Source of the DNA: Megasphaera sp. UBA1696
GTDB lineage: Bacteria > Bacillota > Negativicutes > Veillonellales > Megasphaeraceae
Assembly: GCA_002319965.1 (NCBI GenBank)
Contig: DCJQ01000027.1
Span: forward strand, 3,164 to 63,373
Length of the DNA stretch: 60,210 bases
Direction: 5' to 3'
Shown one piece after another: positions 34,260-44,046 of the stretch. The number at the start of each line of letters is the position of its first letter. Position 1 is the first letter of the stretch. Both the position numbers and the translations under genes were made by a program. Below the pieces are notes generated by a model. It saw nothing but the letters and a program-made list of their open reading frames with translations, was not told the origin of the DNA and ran no database searches.

Positions 34260-35219
34260 TCAGAAATTTTGACCGGATTTATCTTTTTTCAGCCACTCAA
34301 TGAGGACTTCTTCCCGCGTCGTCTCGATGTGTTCCAATTCGTCAGGTGTCCAGGGATAGAGGCCGGTCCCCGTTTTCGCTCCGAGTCGACCCTCGTCGAC
34401 ACACTGCTTTAATACGGACGAACCGACCTTATCATCGGCTAAGTCGGCATTCAGATAGGCTGAAATGTTGTAGAATACGTCGAGACCGCCAAGGTCGGCT
34501 GTTTCCAAGGGGCCGGTGACGCCGAGCCTTCGGCCGATACCGTATTTACAGATAAAATCGACCGTTTCTGCCGTGGCAATCCCTTCTTTGACACAATGAA
34601 GGGCTTCGCGAAGGAGGGCAAACTGCAGGCGGTTACCGACAAATCCCGGCGCTTCTTTTAAGAGGGCCGCCGGCTTTTTCCCGATTTTCTCCATGAGCTG
34701 CCACGTAATATCCACCGTTTCTTGACTCGTCTTTTCACCGGGAACGACTTCTACCAAAGGCATGAGGTGAGGCGGATTCCAAAAATGAGCGACGACAAAC
34801 CGTTCCGGATGGGCCAGGACCGACGAGACTTCCGTCGGCGAGAAACCGGACGAATCGGTCGCGAAAATGACGTCCGGCGGAAGGAACCCTTCTAGGTCCC
34901 GATACACCTGTTGTTTTACAGCCATATCTTCAGCCACCGATTCAATGACAAAGTCGGCATCACGGGCGGCTTCTTCAATCGTCGTAACGCCGTGAATGCG
35001 CTGCAACAGGGCCACTTCCTCTTCATCATTCAATAACCCATTGGCCTTCATAATGGCCAGCGTCGCCCGGATATTGCCCATAGCCCGTTCAATACTGGCA
35101 TCCCTGCGGCCAAACATGTTTACGTCATAGCCATGGCGTGCAAAGTCAATAGCCGTGCCAAAACCCATGGTGCCGCAGCCTAAATTACAAATCCGTTTAA
35201 TCTCGTTTACTTGTTTCAT
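34260..35219 (-). CDS. 3-hydroxyacyl-CoA dehydrogenase family protein
   Basis: The 319-residue protein has an N-terminal Rossmann loop, NLGCGTMGFGTA near residue 11, and the 3HCDH C-terminal domain with 'EAPGFVGNRLQFALLREALH' near 185-205. It should oxidise or reduce a 3-hydroxyacyl-CoA (or a 3-hydroxy acid, as in the lambda-crystallin/carnitine dehydrogenase branch) with NAD. It lies 3' of the MaoC, CoA-transferase and GntP genes but after a 339-base gap with a possible terminator. GGGAGATACG fixes the start at MKQVNEI. Confidence 0.88.
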   Translation of the reverse strand: MKQVNEIKRICNLGCGTMGFGTAIDFARHGYDVNMFGRRDASIERAMGNIRATLAIMKANGLLNDEEEVALLQRIHGVTTIEEAARDADFVIESVAEDMAVKQQVYRDLEGFLPPDVIFATDSSGFSPTEVSSVLAHPERFVVAHFWNPPHLMPLVEVVPGEKTSQETVDITWQLMEKIGKKPAALLKEAPGFVGNRLQFALLREALHCVKEGIATAETVDFICKYGIGRRLGVTGPLETADLGGLDVFYNISAYLNADLADDKVGSSVLKQCVDEGRLGAKTGTGLYPWTPDELEHIETTREEVLIEWLKKDKSGQNF

Positions 35220-35558
35220 CTCGTATCTCCCGTTCGCTGTGATATGCCGGTAACCGAACCGGCTCCACTCGAAAATAAGCAAATAAGCGGCCATCTTATC
35301 TTTCATAATAAAGGACAGGCGAGTAAAACTCAAGCCACGAAGGCCCGGAATCTCACCGAATGCAACTCAGCCTTTTTAGGAAAATCTCGTAAATTCACAT
35401 TGATCCATAAGACGATCTGCCCCGTTTACAAAATAGAAGCCTCCAAATCATTGAAAAAGGGCGGTTTCTCCAAGATTCGAAGGCTTTTATTTCTATGAGC
35501 AGGTTTTATCTATGAGCTTTTTAAAGGAAGGTCAGCGTGTGAAACCGACCGACAAAAC
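35220..35558. other. Gap between the MaoC and hydroxyacyl-CoA dehydrogenase genes
   Basis: No gene seen. On the minus strand an imperfect hairpin (35437-35487, with arms AAGCCTTCGAATC and GATTTGGAGGCTT) is followed by CTATTTT and may end the CoA-transferase/MaoC transcript. A small GGTC..GACC repeat at about 35531-35549 lies just after the MaoC stop. Confidence 0.45.
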
Positions 35559-35975
35559 TTATTTTTTCATAACCCGGGCTTTTCCGTCAGTTACCAGCTT
35601 ATCGTGCTGGTTGGTAACGGTAGTCCGGAATACAATCCGATGTTTGGCATCGTCTTTTTCAATGCATTCAACCGTTGCCGTCAGGGTATCTCCATACAAG
35701 ACAGGCGCTAAAAAGCTGAGCTCCTGATTCATGTAAATCGTATCGATACCGGGCAGTTCGGTTCCCAGTACAGCCGAAATGAGACCGGCTGAGATCATGC
35801 CGTGGGCAATGCGCTGCTTAAAGAGCGAGTTCTTCGCAAATTCCGCATTTACATGGACCGGGTTGAAATCGCCCGTAACCCCGGCAAAAGCATAGACGTC
35901 GTGTTCAGAAATCGTCTTCGACACTGAAGCACGGTCGCCTACATGGATGTCATCGTACGCAATATTTCTTGCCAT
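35559..35975 (-). CDS. MaoC-family (R)-specific enoyl-CoA hydratase
   Basis: The 138-residue hotdog protein has the hydratase 2 motif: 'DVYAFAGVTGDFNPVHVNAEFA' near residues 25-46, with catalytic Asp and His, then 'IAHGMISAGLISAVLG' near 57. Like PhaJ it should interconvert crotonyl-CoA-type enoyl-CoA and (R)-3-hydroxyacyl-CoA. It is 21-24 bases after the CoA-transferase gene, so it probably acts on the CoA ester that enzyme makes. Of two adjacent ATGs the second has better spacing from AGGAGG. Confidence 0.9.
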   Translation of the reverse strand: MARNIAYDDIHVGDRASVSKTISEHDVYAFAGVTGDFNPVHVNAEFAKNSLFKQRIAHGMISAGLISAVLGTELPGIDTIYMNQELSFLAPVLYGDTLTATVECIEKDDAKHRIVFRTTVTNQHDKLVTDGKARVMKK

Positions 35976-35999
35976 CATATCACCTCCTTAAAAGAATAT

Positions 36000-37541
36000 C
36001 TATACTTCTAAGCCCATGGGCTTATCTTCAAAAATACGGCTGTCCATCAATTTGACATCCTTCATGACCGGCTTAAATTCCATGTGAGCCAATACATCTT
36101 TTTCTAAATCGATGCCCGGTGCAATTTCAATCAGTTCCATGCCTTCCGGGGTCAATTTAAAGACGGCTCGCTCCGTAACGTACAGCACGGGCTGTCCGAC
36201 AGAATTGGCATAATCGCCGCTGAAGGTGATTTGTTCGACCTGTTTCAGGAACTTATGGTTATGTCCCTCCTGATCGATGATCAATTTTCCGTCCCGAACC
36301 GACTCTTTCAGGCCGCCGGCCGTGAAGGTTCCGCAGTAAATGACTTTTTTAGAGTTCTGCGTAATGTTGATGAAACCGCCGCAGCCGGCAACACGGCCTT
36401 TGAACTTGCTGACATTGATATTTCCGTGCTCATCGGCTTCAGCCAGGCCCAAAATAGCCAGGTCGACGCCGCCCCCATCGTAAAAGTCAAACTGGTAGGG
36501 CTGATCGATGATAGCATGGGCGTTCGTCGCGGCCCCGAAGCTTCCGCCGCCGGCAGGGACACCGCCGATCGTACCGGCTTCCGTCGTCAGAACCATGCCT
36601 TCAATGCCTTCTTCGGCGGCAATGGAGGAAACGCCTTCCGGCATGCCGATGCCGAGGTTTACGACGGCATCGGGAATCAATTCCATGGCGCAGCGGCGGG
36701 CGATGATCTTGCGGTTAGTCAGCTCCATGGCCGGCAGTGAATCGACGGGAACTTTCAAATCACCGTTAAAAGCCGGATTGAATTCATGGTCCCAGGTCAT
36801 GAGATGATCCGCCGTATCGCTTTGAACGATATAGTCGACGAGGACGCCGGGAATCTTAATATCTTTCGGGTCGAGAGTACCGCGGGCGGCCACTTTTTTA
36901 ACCTGGGCAATGACGATTCCGCCGCAGGCATGGACGGCTGCCGCAATAGACAGGGCTTCACCGGTCCCGATTTCTTCTTCCATGGAAATATTGCCGTCCT
37001 GGTCCGCCGTCGTTCCGCGGATGATGCCGACGTTAAGAGAGAGAGGCTTATACCAGAGCCATTCTTCACCGTTCATTTGAACGACTTCCACTAAGTCTTC
37101 CGTCGTCTGCGCGTTTAATTTTCCGCCTTCTAAGCGGGGATCGACGAAGGTGCGCAGGCCGACCTTCGTAACCGTTCCCGGCCGCTGACCGGCAATATCC
37201 CGGAACCACTGGGAAATCGTGCCCTGCGGGAAATTATAGGCAGCGACTTTATTATCCATAACCAGCTTCCCGATGCGCGGTGTCAAGTTGAAGTGACCGC
37301 CGACGATGCAGCGCAGGAGTCCTTCTTCGCCGAGATGGTTGAGGCCGCGTTCACCGCCGTCACCCTGACCGGCGGCAAAGACAACGTTTAAATCGCGGGG
37401 CGACCCCGTTTCCAGATAAGAAGCCTGGATGGCCTTCAACACGGCTTCGGGGATAATCCCGCCGACAAAACCACTGGTAGCCAAGGTAGCTCCATTTTCA
37501 ATCTTTTGCACAGCCTCAGCAGCTGTTATAAATTGTGCCAT
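36000..37541 (-). CDS. Acyl-CoA:acetate/3-ketoacid CoA-transferase (propionate CoA-transferase type)
   Basis: The 513-residue protein is a fused alpha-beta family I CoA-transferase. It closely follows the pattern of Megasphaera propionate CoA-transferase: 'AYNFPQGTISQWFRDIAG', 'NLGIGMPEGVSSIAAEEGI', a catalytic Glu321 in TTEAGTIGG, 'QFDFYDGGGVDLAILGLAE' and a C-terminal EIAPGIDLEKDVLAHM. It moves CoA between acetyl- or propionyl-CoA and a short carboxylic or hydroxy acid. It is 34 bases after a GntP permease gene, so the imported acid is its likely substrate. Confidence 0.92.
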   Translation of the reverse strand: MAQFITAAEAVQKIENGATLATSGFVGGIIPEAVLKAIQASYLETGSPRDLNVVFAAGQGDGGERGLNHLGEEGLLRCIVGGHFNLTPRIGKLVMDNKVAAYNFPQGTISQWFRDIAGQRPGTVTKVGLRTFVDPRLEGGKLNAQTTEDLVEVVQMNGEEWLWYKPLSLNVGIIRGTTADQDGNISMEEEIGTGEALSIAAAVHACGGIVIAQVKKVAARGTLDPKDIKIPGVLVDYIVQSDTADHLMTWDHEFNPAFNGDLKVPVDSLPAMELTNRKIIARRCAMELIPDAVVNLGIGMPEGVSSIAAEEGIEGMVLTTEAGTIGGVPAGGGSFGAATNAHAIIDQPYQFDFYDGGGVDLAILGLAEADEHGNINVSKFKGRVAGCGGFINITQNSKKVIYCGTFTAGGLKESVRDGKLIIDQEGHNHKFLKQVEQITFSGDYANSVGQPVLYVTERAVFKLTPEGMELIEIAPGIDLEKDVLAHMEFKPVMKDVKLMDSRIFEDKPMGLEV

Positions 37542-37575
37542 ATCAACATCTCCTTTATCGTGACGGATCTATCCG

Positions 37576-38991
37576 TTAGTGAAGCCCTGTAACCAAGTAA
37601 ATAATGATGACGACAAAGACGGCAAAGGTCTTCAAGAGGGTAATCGCAAAAATATTTTTGTAAGAACTCCGATGAGTTAAACCGCAAACGGCAAGCAAGG
37701 TAATGACGGCACCGTTATGAGGAAGGGTATCGAGACCTCCCGATGCCATGGAGGCTACGCGGTGAAGGATTTCAGGACCCATACCGATAGACGAGGCCCA
37801 TGCCAGCCAGTCCTGGGACATCAATTCAAGGGCAATGGCCATGCCGCCCGAAGCCGATCCGGTAATACCGGCCAAGGTCGTGACGCTGATTGCTTCCGAT
37901 ACCAGCGGCGTACCGCCAATATGGATGTTGATCAAAGCGTGGGCTACGTGGGAAAAGCCTGGAAGCTGCGAAATAACATTGCCATAGCCGACTTCTGAAG
38001 CCGTGTTCATGATGGCCAAGAGGGAGCCGATGGCGCCGGCATTGAGGATCTTGGTCAGGCGGTCGACCGATTTAATCTCCCCTTTACCGATGATGAGGGC
38101 TAAGAAAATCCCGACGACCAGGGCGATGATCAAGGACCAGATGCTGGCAACATTTTTAACCTGAGCCACGACGAGGGGCACGCCCTTCATGGACTGGAAG
38201 GGTTCGAGAATGCCCGGATGCCAAATGACGATTTCCGTAATGAGGAAGTTAATGATCAAGACAGCCAGCAAGGGAATACAGGCTAATTTCCAAGAAACCA
38301 AGACGGCATCCGGATTGTCTTCCGGTTCATTGACGGTATGATTCCCGTAGCCCTCCCCATTGGCAATGGCCTGTTTCAAGCAGCGGGTCAAGTACACCAG
38401 GCCGCCGCCATAAATGATGCAGGCACCGATGATGCCGGCGATGGGAGCGGCATACAAGGTCGTTCCGAAATAGGCCGTCGGGATGATATTTTGAATCTGC
38501 GGAGTTCCGGGCAGGCAGTCCATCGTCGCCGTGAAGGCGCCAAGGGCGATGATACCCGGAAGTAAGCGTTTCGGATAATTCGCTTCCTTGAAAAGAGCAG
38601 CCGCGAAAGGATAAACGGCAAACACGACGACGAACAGGCTGACACCGCCATAGGTTAAGAGAGAGGCCGCAATGACGATCGACATGACGGCTTTATGCGG
38701 TTCTTTCCCAAGTCCGGTAATAATCGCTCTGGCAATGCTTTTAGCCAGGCCCGTGTCTTCCATGACCTTACCAAAGATAGCGCCTAACAGAAAAATCGGG
38801 AAAAAGGACTTAATATAAGTGACGGCCTTGCCCATAAACAACTCCGTATAGGAAGGCATAATGGCCAGCCCCGATAATGATGCAGCCAAGAGAGCCATAA
38901 TGGGAGCCATCATGATAACGGAAAAACCGCGGTACGCAAAGGCAATCAATCCCAGCAAACTAAGAATAATAATGATTACACCAAAATCCAT
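37576..38991 (-). CDS. GntP-family permease
   Basis: The 471-residue protein has about twelve membrane segments and family motifs such as 'GAIFGKVMEDTGLAKSIARAI' near residue 70 and 'GVSLFVVVFAVYPFAAALF' near 115. GntP proteins import gluconate, hydroxybutyrate or other hydroxy acids with protons. As the first gene before a CoA-transferase and a (R)-hydratase, its cargo is more likely a short hydroxy acid than a sugar acid. The start after AGGAGTGATACGT is MDFGVIII. Confidence 0.9.
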   Translation of the reverse strand: MDFGVIIIILSLLGLIAFAYRGFSVIMMAPIMALLAASLSGLAIMPSYTELFMGKAVTYIKSFFPIFLLGAIFGKVMEDTGLAKSIARAIITGLGKEPHKAVMSIVIAASLLTYGGVSLFVVVFAVYPFAAALFKEANYPKRLLPGIIALGAFTATMDCLPGTPQIQNIIPTAYFGTTLYAAPIAGIIGACIIYGGGLVYLTRCLKQAIANGEGYGNHTVNEPEDNPDAVLVSWKLACIPLLAVLIINFLITEIVIWHPGILEPFQSMKGVPLVVAQVKNVASIWSLIIALVVGIFLALIIGKGEIKSVDRLTKILNAGAIGSLLAIMNTASEVGYGNVISQLPGFSHVAHALINIHIGGTPLVSEAISVTTLAGITGSASGGMAIALELMSQDWLAWASSIGMGPEILHRVASMASGGLDTLPHNGAVITLLAVCGLTHRSSYKNIFAITLLKTFAVFVVIIIYLVTGLH

Positions 38992-39000
38992 ACGTATCAC

Positions 39001-39262
39001 TCCTTATCGAACTTATTAAATCATTTTGTTGTTAAGGTTGGCCCAGGATAAATGTTCCTTATTTCACATATCCAAATAAAAGGAGGGGAACACGGACCGG
39101 AAGGGACGATCCTTCATGGGGTTCAAAGCATTACATTGGTTTATCACACGTGTAAATAATTGAGATTCATTTCTCGTATGCTTTTGTTGCCTACATCGTA
39201 TCATCGCCACTATGCTTTTGTAAAATACATCGATTTCATCCCTGTAATGAATAAATTTCACG
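39001..39262. other. Upstream region of the GntP operon
   Basis: No gene seen. It must hold the promoter of the GntP operon and possibly LysR sites, but I find no clear -35/-10 pair or strong palindrome. Confidence 0.35.
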
Positions 39263-39297
39263 TAAAAAAAGCACCTGACTCCGAAGGGTCAAGTGCT
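39263..39297 (-). terminator. Terminator after the LysR gene
   Basis: AGCAC..GAC / GTC..GTGCT hairpin on the minus strand followed by seven T. It separates the LysR gene from the GntP operon on the same strand. Confidence 0.85.
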
Positions 39298-39304
39298 AAA
39301 AAGA

Positions 39305-40189
39305 TCAGATGTGCAGCTTCGATTTTTGAACCAAATCTAAAAAGAGTTTCATGGGTGTACTCAGAAACTTCTCCTGATGGTACGCCGCTAACGGAATCCA
39401 AGGAAGGGACGGATTGCTGAGATGCAGGGATTTTACCCGCTTACTGCAAAATTTTTGAATGATCGGCTTCGGTAAGATGGTGACTCCCTCACCGTGAGAA
39501 ACGGCTTCTACCAATAAGTCCCATTGGGCGCTCTCCATTTGAATTTTAGGCGTGAATCCGGCTTCCTTGCAAGATTCCACCATGCGGTCGCGGAGCATGA
39601 AAGATTTGTCGAGCGAAAAAAACGGTTCGTCCTTTAATTGGGAAAAAGAAACGGTATCATAATTAGCCAGGCGGTGACTCGTTGAGACGACGCAGACGGC
39701 TTCTGACTCCATAATGGGAATTTTATTGACCTCCGGATGGTCAAAAGGCTCGATGATAATGCCGATATCGACGGCACCGGCCTGTATCAGCGAAAAAACG
39801 GTTTGGGCTCCGATTTCCGTAATTTGCAGGGTGATTTCGGGATACATCTGCTGATATTGATGTAAAAGCGAATGAATGACCGTTACCGTAACAGGCGGTA
39901 TCCCGAGAATCAACTTTCCCCGCTGACTGTGCAAAAGGGTCGCCAACACTTCCGTTTCAGCCTGATAATTCGATACGATTTTGACGGCACTGTTGTAAAA
40001 AATTTCGCCGGCCGACGTTAACTTGAATTTACGAGCTTTCCGGTCAATGAGTTCCGTATTATACGTCTGTTCCAGATTTTTTATGGCCTTACTGATCGTT
40101 GACTGGCTGATAAAGAGAGATTCCGCAGCCCGAGTAATACTGTTTTCCCGCACCGTCTCTATAAAATAGGAAAAGTGATTAATATTCAT
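39305..40189 (-). CDS. LysR-family transcriptional regulator
   Basis: The 294-residue protein has a LysR winged helix at residues 1-60 ('NSITRAAESLFISQSTISKAIKNLEQTYNTELIDR' region) and a periplasmic-binding-protein-like effector domain. It is immediately upstream of and co-directional with the GntP/CoA-transferase genes and probably controls them in answer to their substrate. GGAGGCATGTTT places the start at MNINHF. Confidence 0.92.
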   Translation of the reverse strand: MNINHFSYFIETVRENSITRAAESLFISQSTISKAIKNLEQTYNTELIDRKARKFKLTSAGEIFYNSAVKIVSNYQAETEVLATLLHSQRGKLILGIPPVTVTVIHSLLHQYQQMYPEITLQITEIGAQTVFSLIQAGAVDIGIIIEPFDHPEVNKIPIMESEAVCVVSTSHRLANYDTVSFSQLKDEPFFSLDKSFMLRDRMVESCKEAGFTPKIQMESAQWDLLVEAVSHGEGVTILPKPIIQKFCSKRVKSLHLSNPSLPWIPLAAYHQEKFLSTPMKLFLDLVQKSKLHI

Positions 40190-40336
40190 AAACATGCCTC
40201 CTTTTATATGAAATATGTCATCAAATCACAAACTTCGACGATCCTCTGTCCGAAAAAGCCCTGCATCGATATAGCCGTCGACGCAAATACAATCATCAGC
40301 TCCATGAAAATAGTTCATCCTGCCCATATAATGAAA

Positions 40337-40356
40337 GCTGTCACCGAGATGACAGC
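40337..40356. terminator. Hairpin between the LysR gene and the hypothetical gene
   Basis: GCTGTCA / TGACAGC perfect seven-base arms with a six-base loop, eight bases after the stop of the hypothetical minus-strand gene. Confidence 0.55.
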
Positions 40357-40363
40357 CTTTTAA

Positions 40364-40732
40364 TCAGTTTTCAAGGGCTTCTATCATCGACTCGAAAGCA
40401 GGTACATAATAGCGGGTAATCCGCTGCACCTTCGCTTCCACTGGTTCCGTACAGTCCGGACGGTACCGATCTTTCAGCATGGACAGCCAAATCGATTCAT
40501 CGACAAAGAGATGCCGTTCGTACGCATCTAAAATCAATTCCTTCGGTGTCAACGAAATGGCAAGTGAGGGATTACTTTCCGAAAGATAATCGCGAAACAC
40601 CTGCTGCCCCAGATCAAACTCATCCATAAACCAATGAACAATGCCGTGCAAAATAAATACATTCGATAAATCCTCTTTCTGTAAAGAAGAAAAATCATTC
40701 AAGCCTTGTGAAAACAGATCAATGGTTTTCAT
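40364..40732 (-). CDS. Hypothetical 122-residue protein
   Basis: Not recognised. The product is acidic, helix-rich and soluble, with several aromatic residues ('FILHGIVHWFMDEFDLGQQV') and no signal peptide or membrane segment. AAAGGTGGTGAG directs the start to MKTIDLF; a longer in-frame extension has no ribosome site. It lies between the LysR and selB genes with gaps on both sides, so it is probably a single transcription unit. Confidence 0.65.
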   Translation of the reverse strand: MKTIDLFSQGLNDFSSLQKEDLSNVFILHGIVHWFMDEFDLGQQVFRDYLSESNPSLAISLTPKELILDAYERHLFVDESIWLSMLKDRYRPDCTEPVEAKVQRITRYYVPAFESMIEALEN

Positions 40733-41087
40733 AGACTCACCACCTTTTAACCATCTTATATACTTATCGTATAAAATAAAGGTTATAATTGCAAAAGACT
40801 TTAATTCATCAGCGGCTATACTTTTTTTCATCCATATTCTCCATGGAGTCAGAAAAAATCGAAGTTCTATCCCTCCATTCCCTTTTCATCGGATCATCCA
40901 TGATAACATCGCAAGTCATAAAGCAACAATAGTAATTATACCATTAATTATTCCCCTTGTATTTGCATAAACGAAAATTTCAATTGCGATTTATTTATGA
41001 GAGCGTAGTCGGCATTTAATAGCAACACCATAATATTGTCCGGGCAGACTTATCCATCTAGCAAGCAGAAAAAATAGTGCCAATATC
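40733..41087. other. Gap between the hypothetical gene and selB
   Basis: About 355 AT-rich bases with no gene or strong hairpin that I can support. It contains the upstream region of the minus-strand hypothetical gene. Confidence 0.4.
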
Positions 41088-41122
41088 AAAAGCGGACTCC
41101 AAAAAATCGGAGTCCGCTTTTG
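41088..41122 (-). terminator. Terminator after selB
   Basis: AAAAGCGGACTCC / GGAGTCCGCTTTT arms of 13 bases around an A/T loop, 32 bases after the selB stop, with terminal T-run. Confidence 0.9.
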
Positions 41123-41153
41123 AGCTTTACCTATTCAATTTATACACTTGGCG

Positions 41154-43076
41154 TTACGGCCTATTCGGTGAGGCGATTCGCCCCTTATCCGCTGCCGGTC
41201 CAAAAATACGATAGTTTTCCTCTCTCTCAGTAATATGACGAGCATCGATGAACTCGAGGATTAACATCGATGCTTTGCGACTGGAATGCGTAGCGTCCCG
41301 AAAATCGCCCAACGTCATTTTCCCATGTTCATTAAGGTAGTCATAGATAATATCAATGGCTTCTTCGTACCTTTTTTTTGCAATGATATATTCAGGAGTC
41401 AAGAATATGAAATCTTCCCCTTGTTTCAATCGGGCCAATTCCGAAATATCCGTTCCCGGTAGTATTCCATCATCAATTTTCACCGGATTGAAGCCAGCGT
41501 CATCAACCATTTTCTGCAATTGTTTCAGCTGCTTCTTTTGCGCCTCTGTCAATTGAATCTTAAAGGAAGAGGCGGCTATATACTTTCCGTCCAAGCGACA
41601 AGATTGATCTGCCGTCAACAGCGGAATCAACGTAGAAATTTCCTTATCCGGAATTTGCTTGGAAAACCGAGACCGGAACTCTTCCAAAGGCATCCCCGCC
41701 CGCAGCGGGTATTTATGATGATAATTGAGCAGCGCCTGTACAACCTTTCCTCGCAAAGATTTATAGGTATCTTTATGTATATATCCCTCTTTCATAGGAA
41801 TGAGGATTCCCTCTGTGACCATACGGTTAACAGTGTCTGACACTTCTTCTTTCGATATATGAACATATGCAGCCAAATCATCCTTCGTGGCTACTATATT
41901 TTTAGTATTAATCAGGAAATCGCTAATAATCGCATCAAGATTCCCTTCCTCTTTGGTTTTAAGACTATCCAGTACATCTTGGTGAAACCTCCGATGCTTA
42001 TGCGGAGCCGCATCAAGCACTTCACCACCACCAATTGTCATCATCGGGGAATAAGAGCGCAGGACAAATCGATCCCCATTTTTCACAAAGACAGACTCTT
42101 CCATCCGCAGCTGCAAAAAACCTTCATGGCCCGGCTGAATACAATCTTCTCCGATAGGAACGATTCGTCCCATGACTTCCCGTGTGCCGATCAGCACACG
42201 AACGCGGTCCCATAAGCCCATCACAACCGGAGAGGTTTTCAAGCATTGAACTTTGACGTCAAGCATCCACGATTCTTTTAAAGACGGTGATGACGAAATG
42301 ACGTCGCCGCGTCGAATATCTTCAAGTCCAATATTGGCTAAATTAATGGCAGTACGATGCCGAGAACCGGCATGCTTCACATTCTGTTCATGGATTTGTA
42401 TGTTCCGTACCTTCGTCTTTTTGAGTTCCGGATATACATATAACTCGTCACCAATCCCTACCGTGCCGTCTAAAAGGGTGCCGGTTACAACAGTCCCAAA
42501 CCCCTTGACACTAAAGGCTCGGTCAACATTCATGCGAGCTTCTCCTTTTTCTTCCATAGCCGGATTTCGTTCTGCCCATTCTTGAATCTTTGCCTTTAAC
42601 GTTTCAATGCCTTTCCCACTGACAGCATCGGTCTCTACCATATCGGCATCCTTTAATACGGTATCAGACAGCTGTTCTCGAATATCTTCCCGGACCAAAT
42701 CCCGAAGTTCTGCATCAACCGTATCTACCTTCGTCAATACAATAATAAAATCACGAACACCTAAAACGGTAAGAATGTCTATATGTTCCCTCGTCTGAGG
42801 CATTACGCCCTCACCGGCATCAATAACGAGCAGTACCAGATTAATGCCCGGCAAGCCGGCCACCATGTTCTTTATAAACCGTTCATGTCCGGGAACATCA
42901 ACGATTCCGACCCGTTGTCCATTCGGTAAATCCAAGTAAGCAAAGCCCAGATTAATAGACAGGCCTCTTTTCTTCTCTTCGGCCGTCGTGTCGGTTTCAA
43001 TCCCCGTCAATGCCTTGATCAGTGTCGTCTTGCCATGGTCGACGTGTCCCGCAGTTGCAATCACTAAATATGCCAT
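41154..43076 (-). CDS. selB: Selenocysteine-specific elongation factor
   Basis: SelB carries Sec-tRNA to the ribosome at UGA codons marked by a SECIS hairpin. The 640-residue protein has an EF-Tu-like GTPase at the N-terminus (GHVDHGKTTL at residue 10, DVPGHERFI near 58, TKVD near 110). It then has beta-barrel domains and C-terminal winged helices (about 380-630) that bind SECIS RNA. It lies downstream of the prd operon, whose prdB and prdC need it, separated by a TSUP gene and a hairpin. selA and selD are not in the window. Confidence 0.97.
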   Translation of the reverse strand: MAYLVIATAGHVDHGKTTLIKALTGIETDTTAEEKKRGLSINLGFAYLDLPNGQRVGIVDVPGHERFIKNMVAGLPGINLVLLVIDAGEGVMPQTREHIDILTVLGVRDFIIVLTKVDTVDAELRDLVREDIREQLSDTVLKDADMVETDAVSGKGIETLKAKIQEWAERNPAMEEKGEARMNVDRAFSVKGFGTVVTGTLLDGTVGIGDELYVYPELKKTKVRNIQIHEQNVKHAGSRHRTAINLANIGLEDIRRGDVISSSPSLKESWMLDVKVQCLKTSPVVMGLWDRVRVLIGTREVMGRIVPIGEDCIQPGHEGFLQLRMEESVFVKNGDRFVLRSYSPMMTIGGGEVLDAAPHKHRRFHQDVLDSLKTKEEGNLDAIISDFLINTKNIVATKDDLAAYVHISKEEVSDTVNRMVTEGILIPMKEGYIHKDTYKSLRGKVVQALLNYHHKYPLRAGMPLEEFRSRFSKQIPDKEISTLIPLLTADQSCRLDGKYIAASSFKIQLTEAQKKQLKQLQKMVDDAGFNPVKIDDGILPGTDISELARLKQGEDFIFLTPEYIIAKKRYEEAIDIIYDYLNEHGKMTLGDFRDATHSSRKASMLILEFIDARHITEREENYRIFGPAADKGRIASPNRP

Positions 43077-43106
43077 CCCACATCATCCTTCCCCGACTTT
43101 ATGCAT

Positions 43107-43148
43107 AAAAAAGGGGATGTCCCCTATAAGCGAGATATCCCCTTTATA
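43107..43148 (-). terminator. Hairpin between the TSUP gene and selB
   Basis: AAAGGGGATAT / ATCCCCTTTTTT arms on the minus strand. Partial read-through could still feed selB from the prd operon. Confidence 0.7.
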
Positions 43149-43150
43149 AA

Positions 43151-44032
43151 TTATTCGGCTACGGCCTTCTTTAAGCCTTTGCGGACATATGTGAAACTGG
43201 TATAGATAACAACAGCAATGATGATCCATGTCAGCAGTTTCAAATCCATATTGACAATGATGTTGGTCGCAATAAGAACAGCTACTATCCCCGTCAGGGT
43301 AAAGCACAAGCTGATTTTTCTTGCATAGCTTCCTGCTGCAATAAATTCTTTACCGGCAACAGGCATTAATGCCGCCGCAGATCCCATCATGACGGGGAAA
43401 GCGACAATCGGATTCATGCCTAACATAAAAACCATTACCATGCAGGGAGCATATAAACCGCACCCCAATGTCATCAAAGCACCGAAAACAAAGTTCAAAA
43501 CAATGGCAATAATTAATTTTGCACCATCTAAGCCGACAGCCGTATTACCGCTTCCCAAGAAATCGACGAACCCAACTTGTTTGCCAATCATAAGGATAGC
43601 CGTAAACAAAAGGGCAATACCTAAATAAAGTTGAACTTTTCGTTCCGGAAGTTTCGGAACCAACCGTCCGCCAATAGCAGCACCTGCAATGGCTGCAAAG
43701 ATAAGCGAGAACAGTGTAAGCGGTTCAACTTCAACATTTTTAATAAAGATATACGCTTCCATCATGACAGGAACCGTAAAAGCAACATTCAACGTTCCCG
43801 GCAGTAATCGGTCATGTTCCAACTGTTTGGTCGCATTCAACAGCATCGTAGACGTTGCAAAGCTCCCAATCCCGAAAACATCAAAAAAATCTACAACAAA
43901 ACCGATGATACTATTTACGATCCAGCTTCCATGTCCCAGATCATGGCGGTGTGCGTATAAATCACGAATATAGAAATATAAGAAATAAATCAATAAGACA
44001 GCTAATAAGCCAAGCAAAATGTGTACAATCAT
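43151..44032 (-). CDS. TSUP (TauE/SafE) family membrane transporter
   Basis: The 293-residue protein has about eight membrane segments, with family repeats around 'FGIGSFATSTMLL' near residue 55 and 'NFVFGALMTLGCGLYAPCMV' near 185. TSUP proteins move sulfite, sulfoacetate, thiosulfate or other small organic anions. Its place 14 bases after prdE suggests a link to the proline reductase pathway (substrate or 5-aminovalerate movement) or to sulfur/selenium supply. Neither can be chosen from sequence. Confidence 0.85.
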   Translation of the reverse strand: MIVHILLGLLAVLLIYFLYFYIRDLYAHRHDLGHGSWIVNSIIGFVVDFFDVFGIGSFATSTMLLNATKQLEHDRLLPGTLNVAFTVPVMMEAYIFIKNVEVEPLTLFSLIFAAIAGAAIGGRLVPKLPERKVQLYLGIALLFTAILMIGKQVGFVDFLGSGNTAVGLDGAKLIIAIVLNFVFGALMTLGCGLYAPCMVMVFMLGMNPIVAFPVMMGSAAALMPVAGKEFIAAGSYARKISLCFTLTGIVAVLIATNIIVNMDLKLLTWIIIAVVIYTSFTYVRKGLKKAVAE

Positions 44033-44046
44033 AAGGTTACCTCCCG

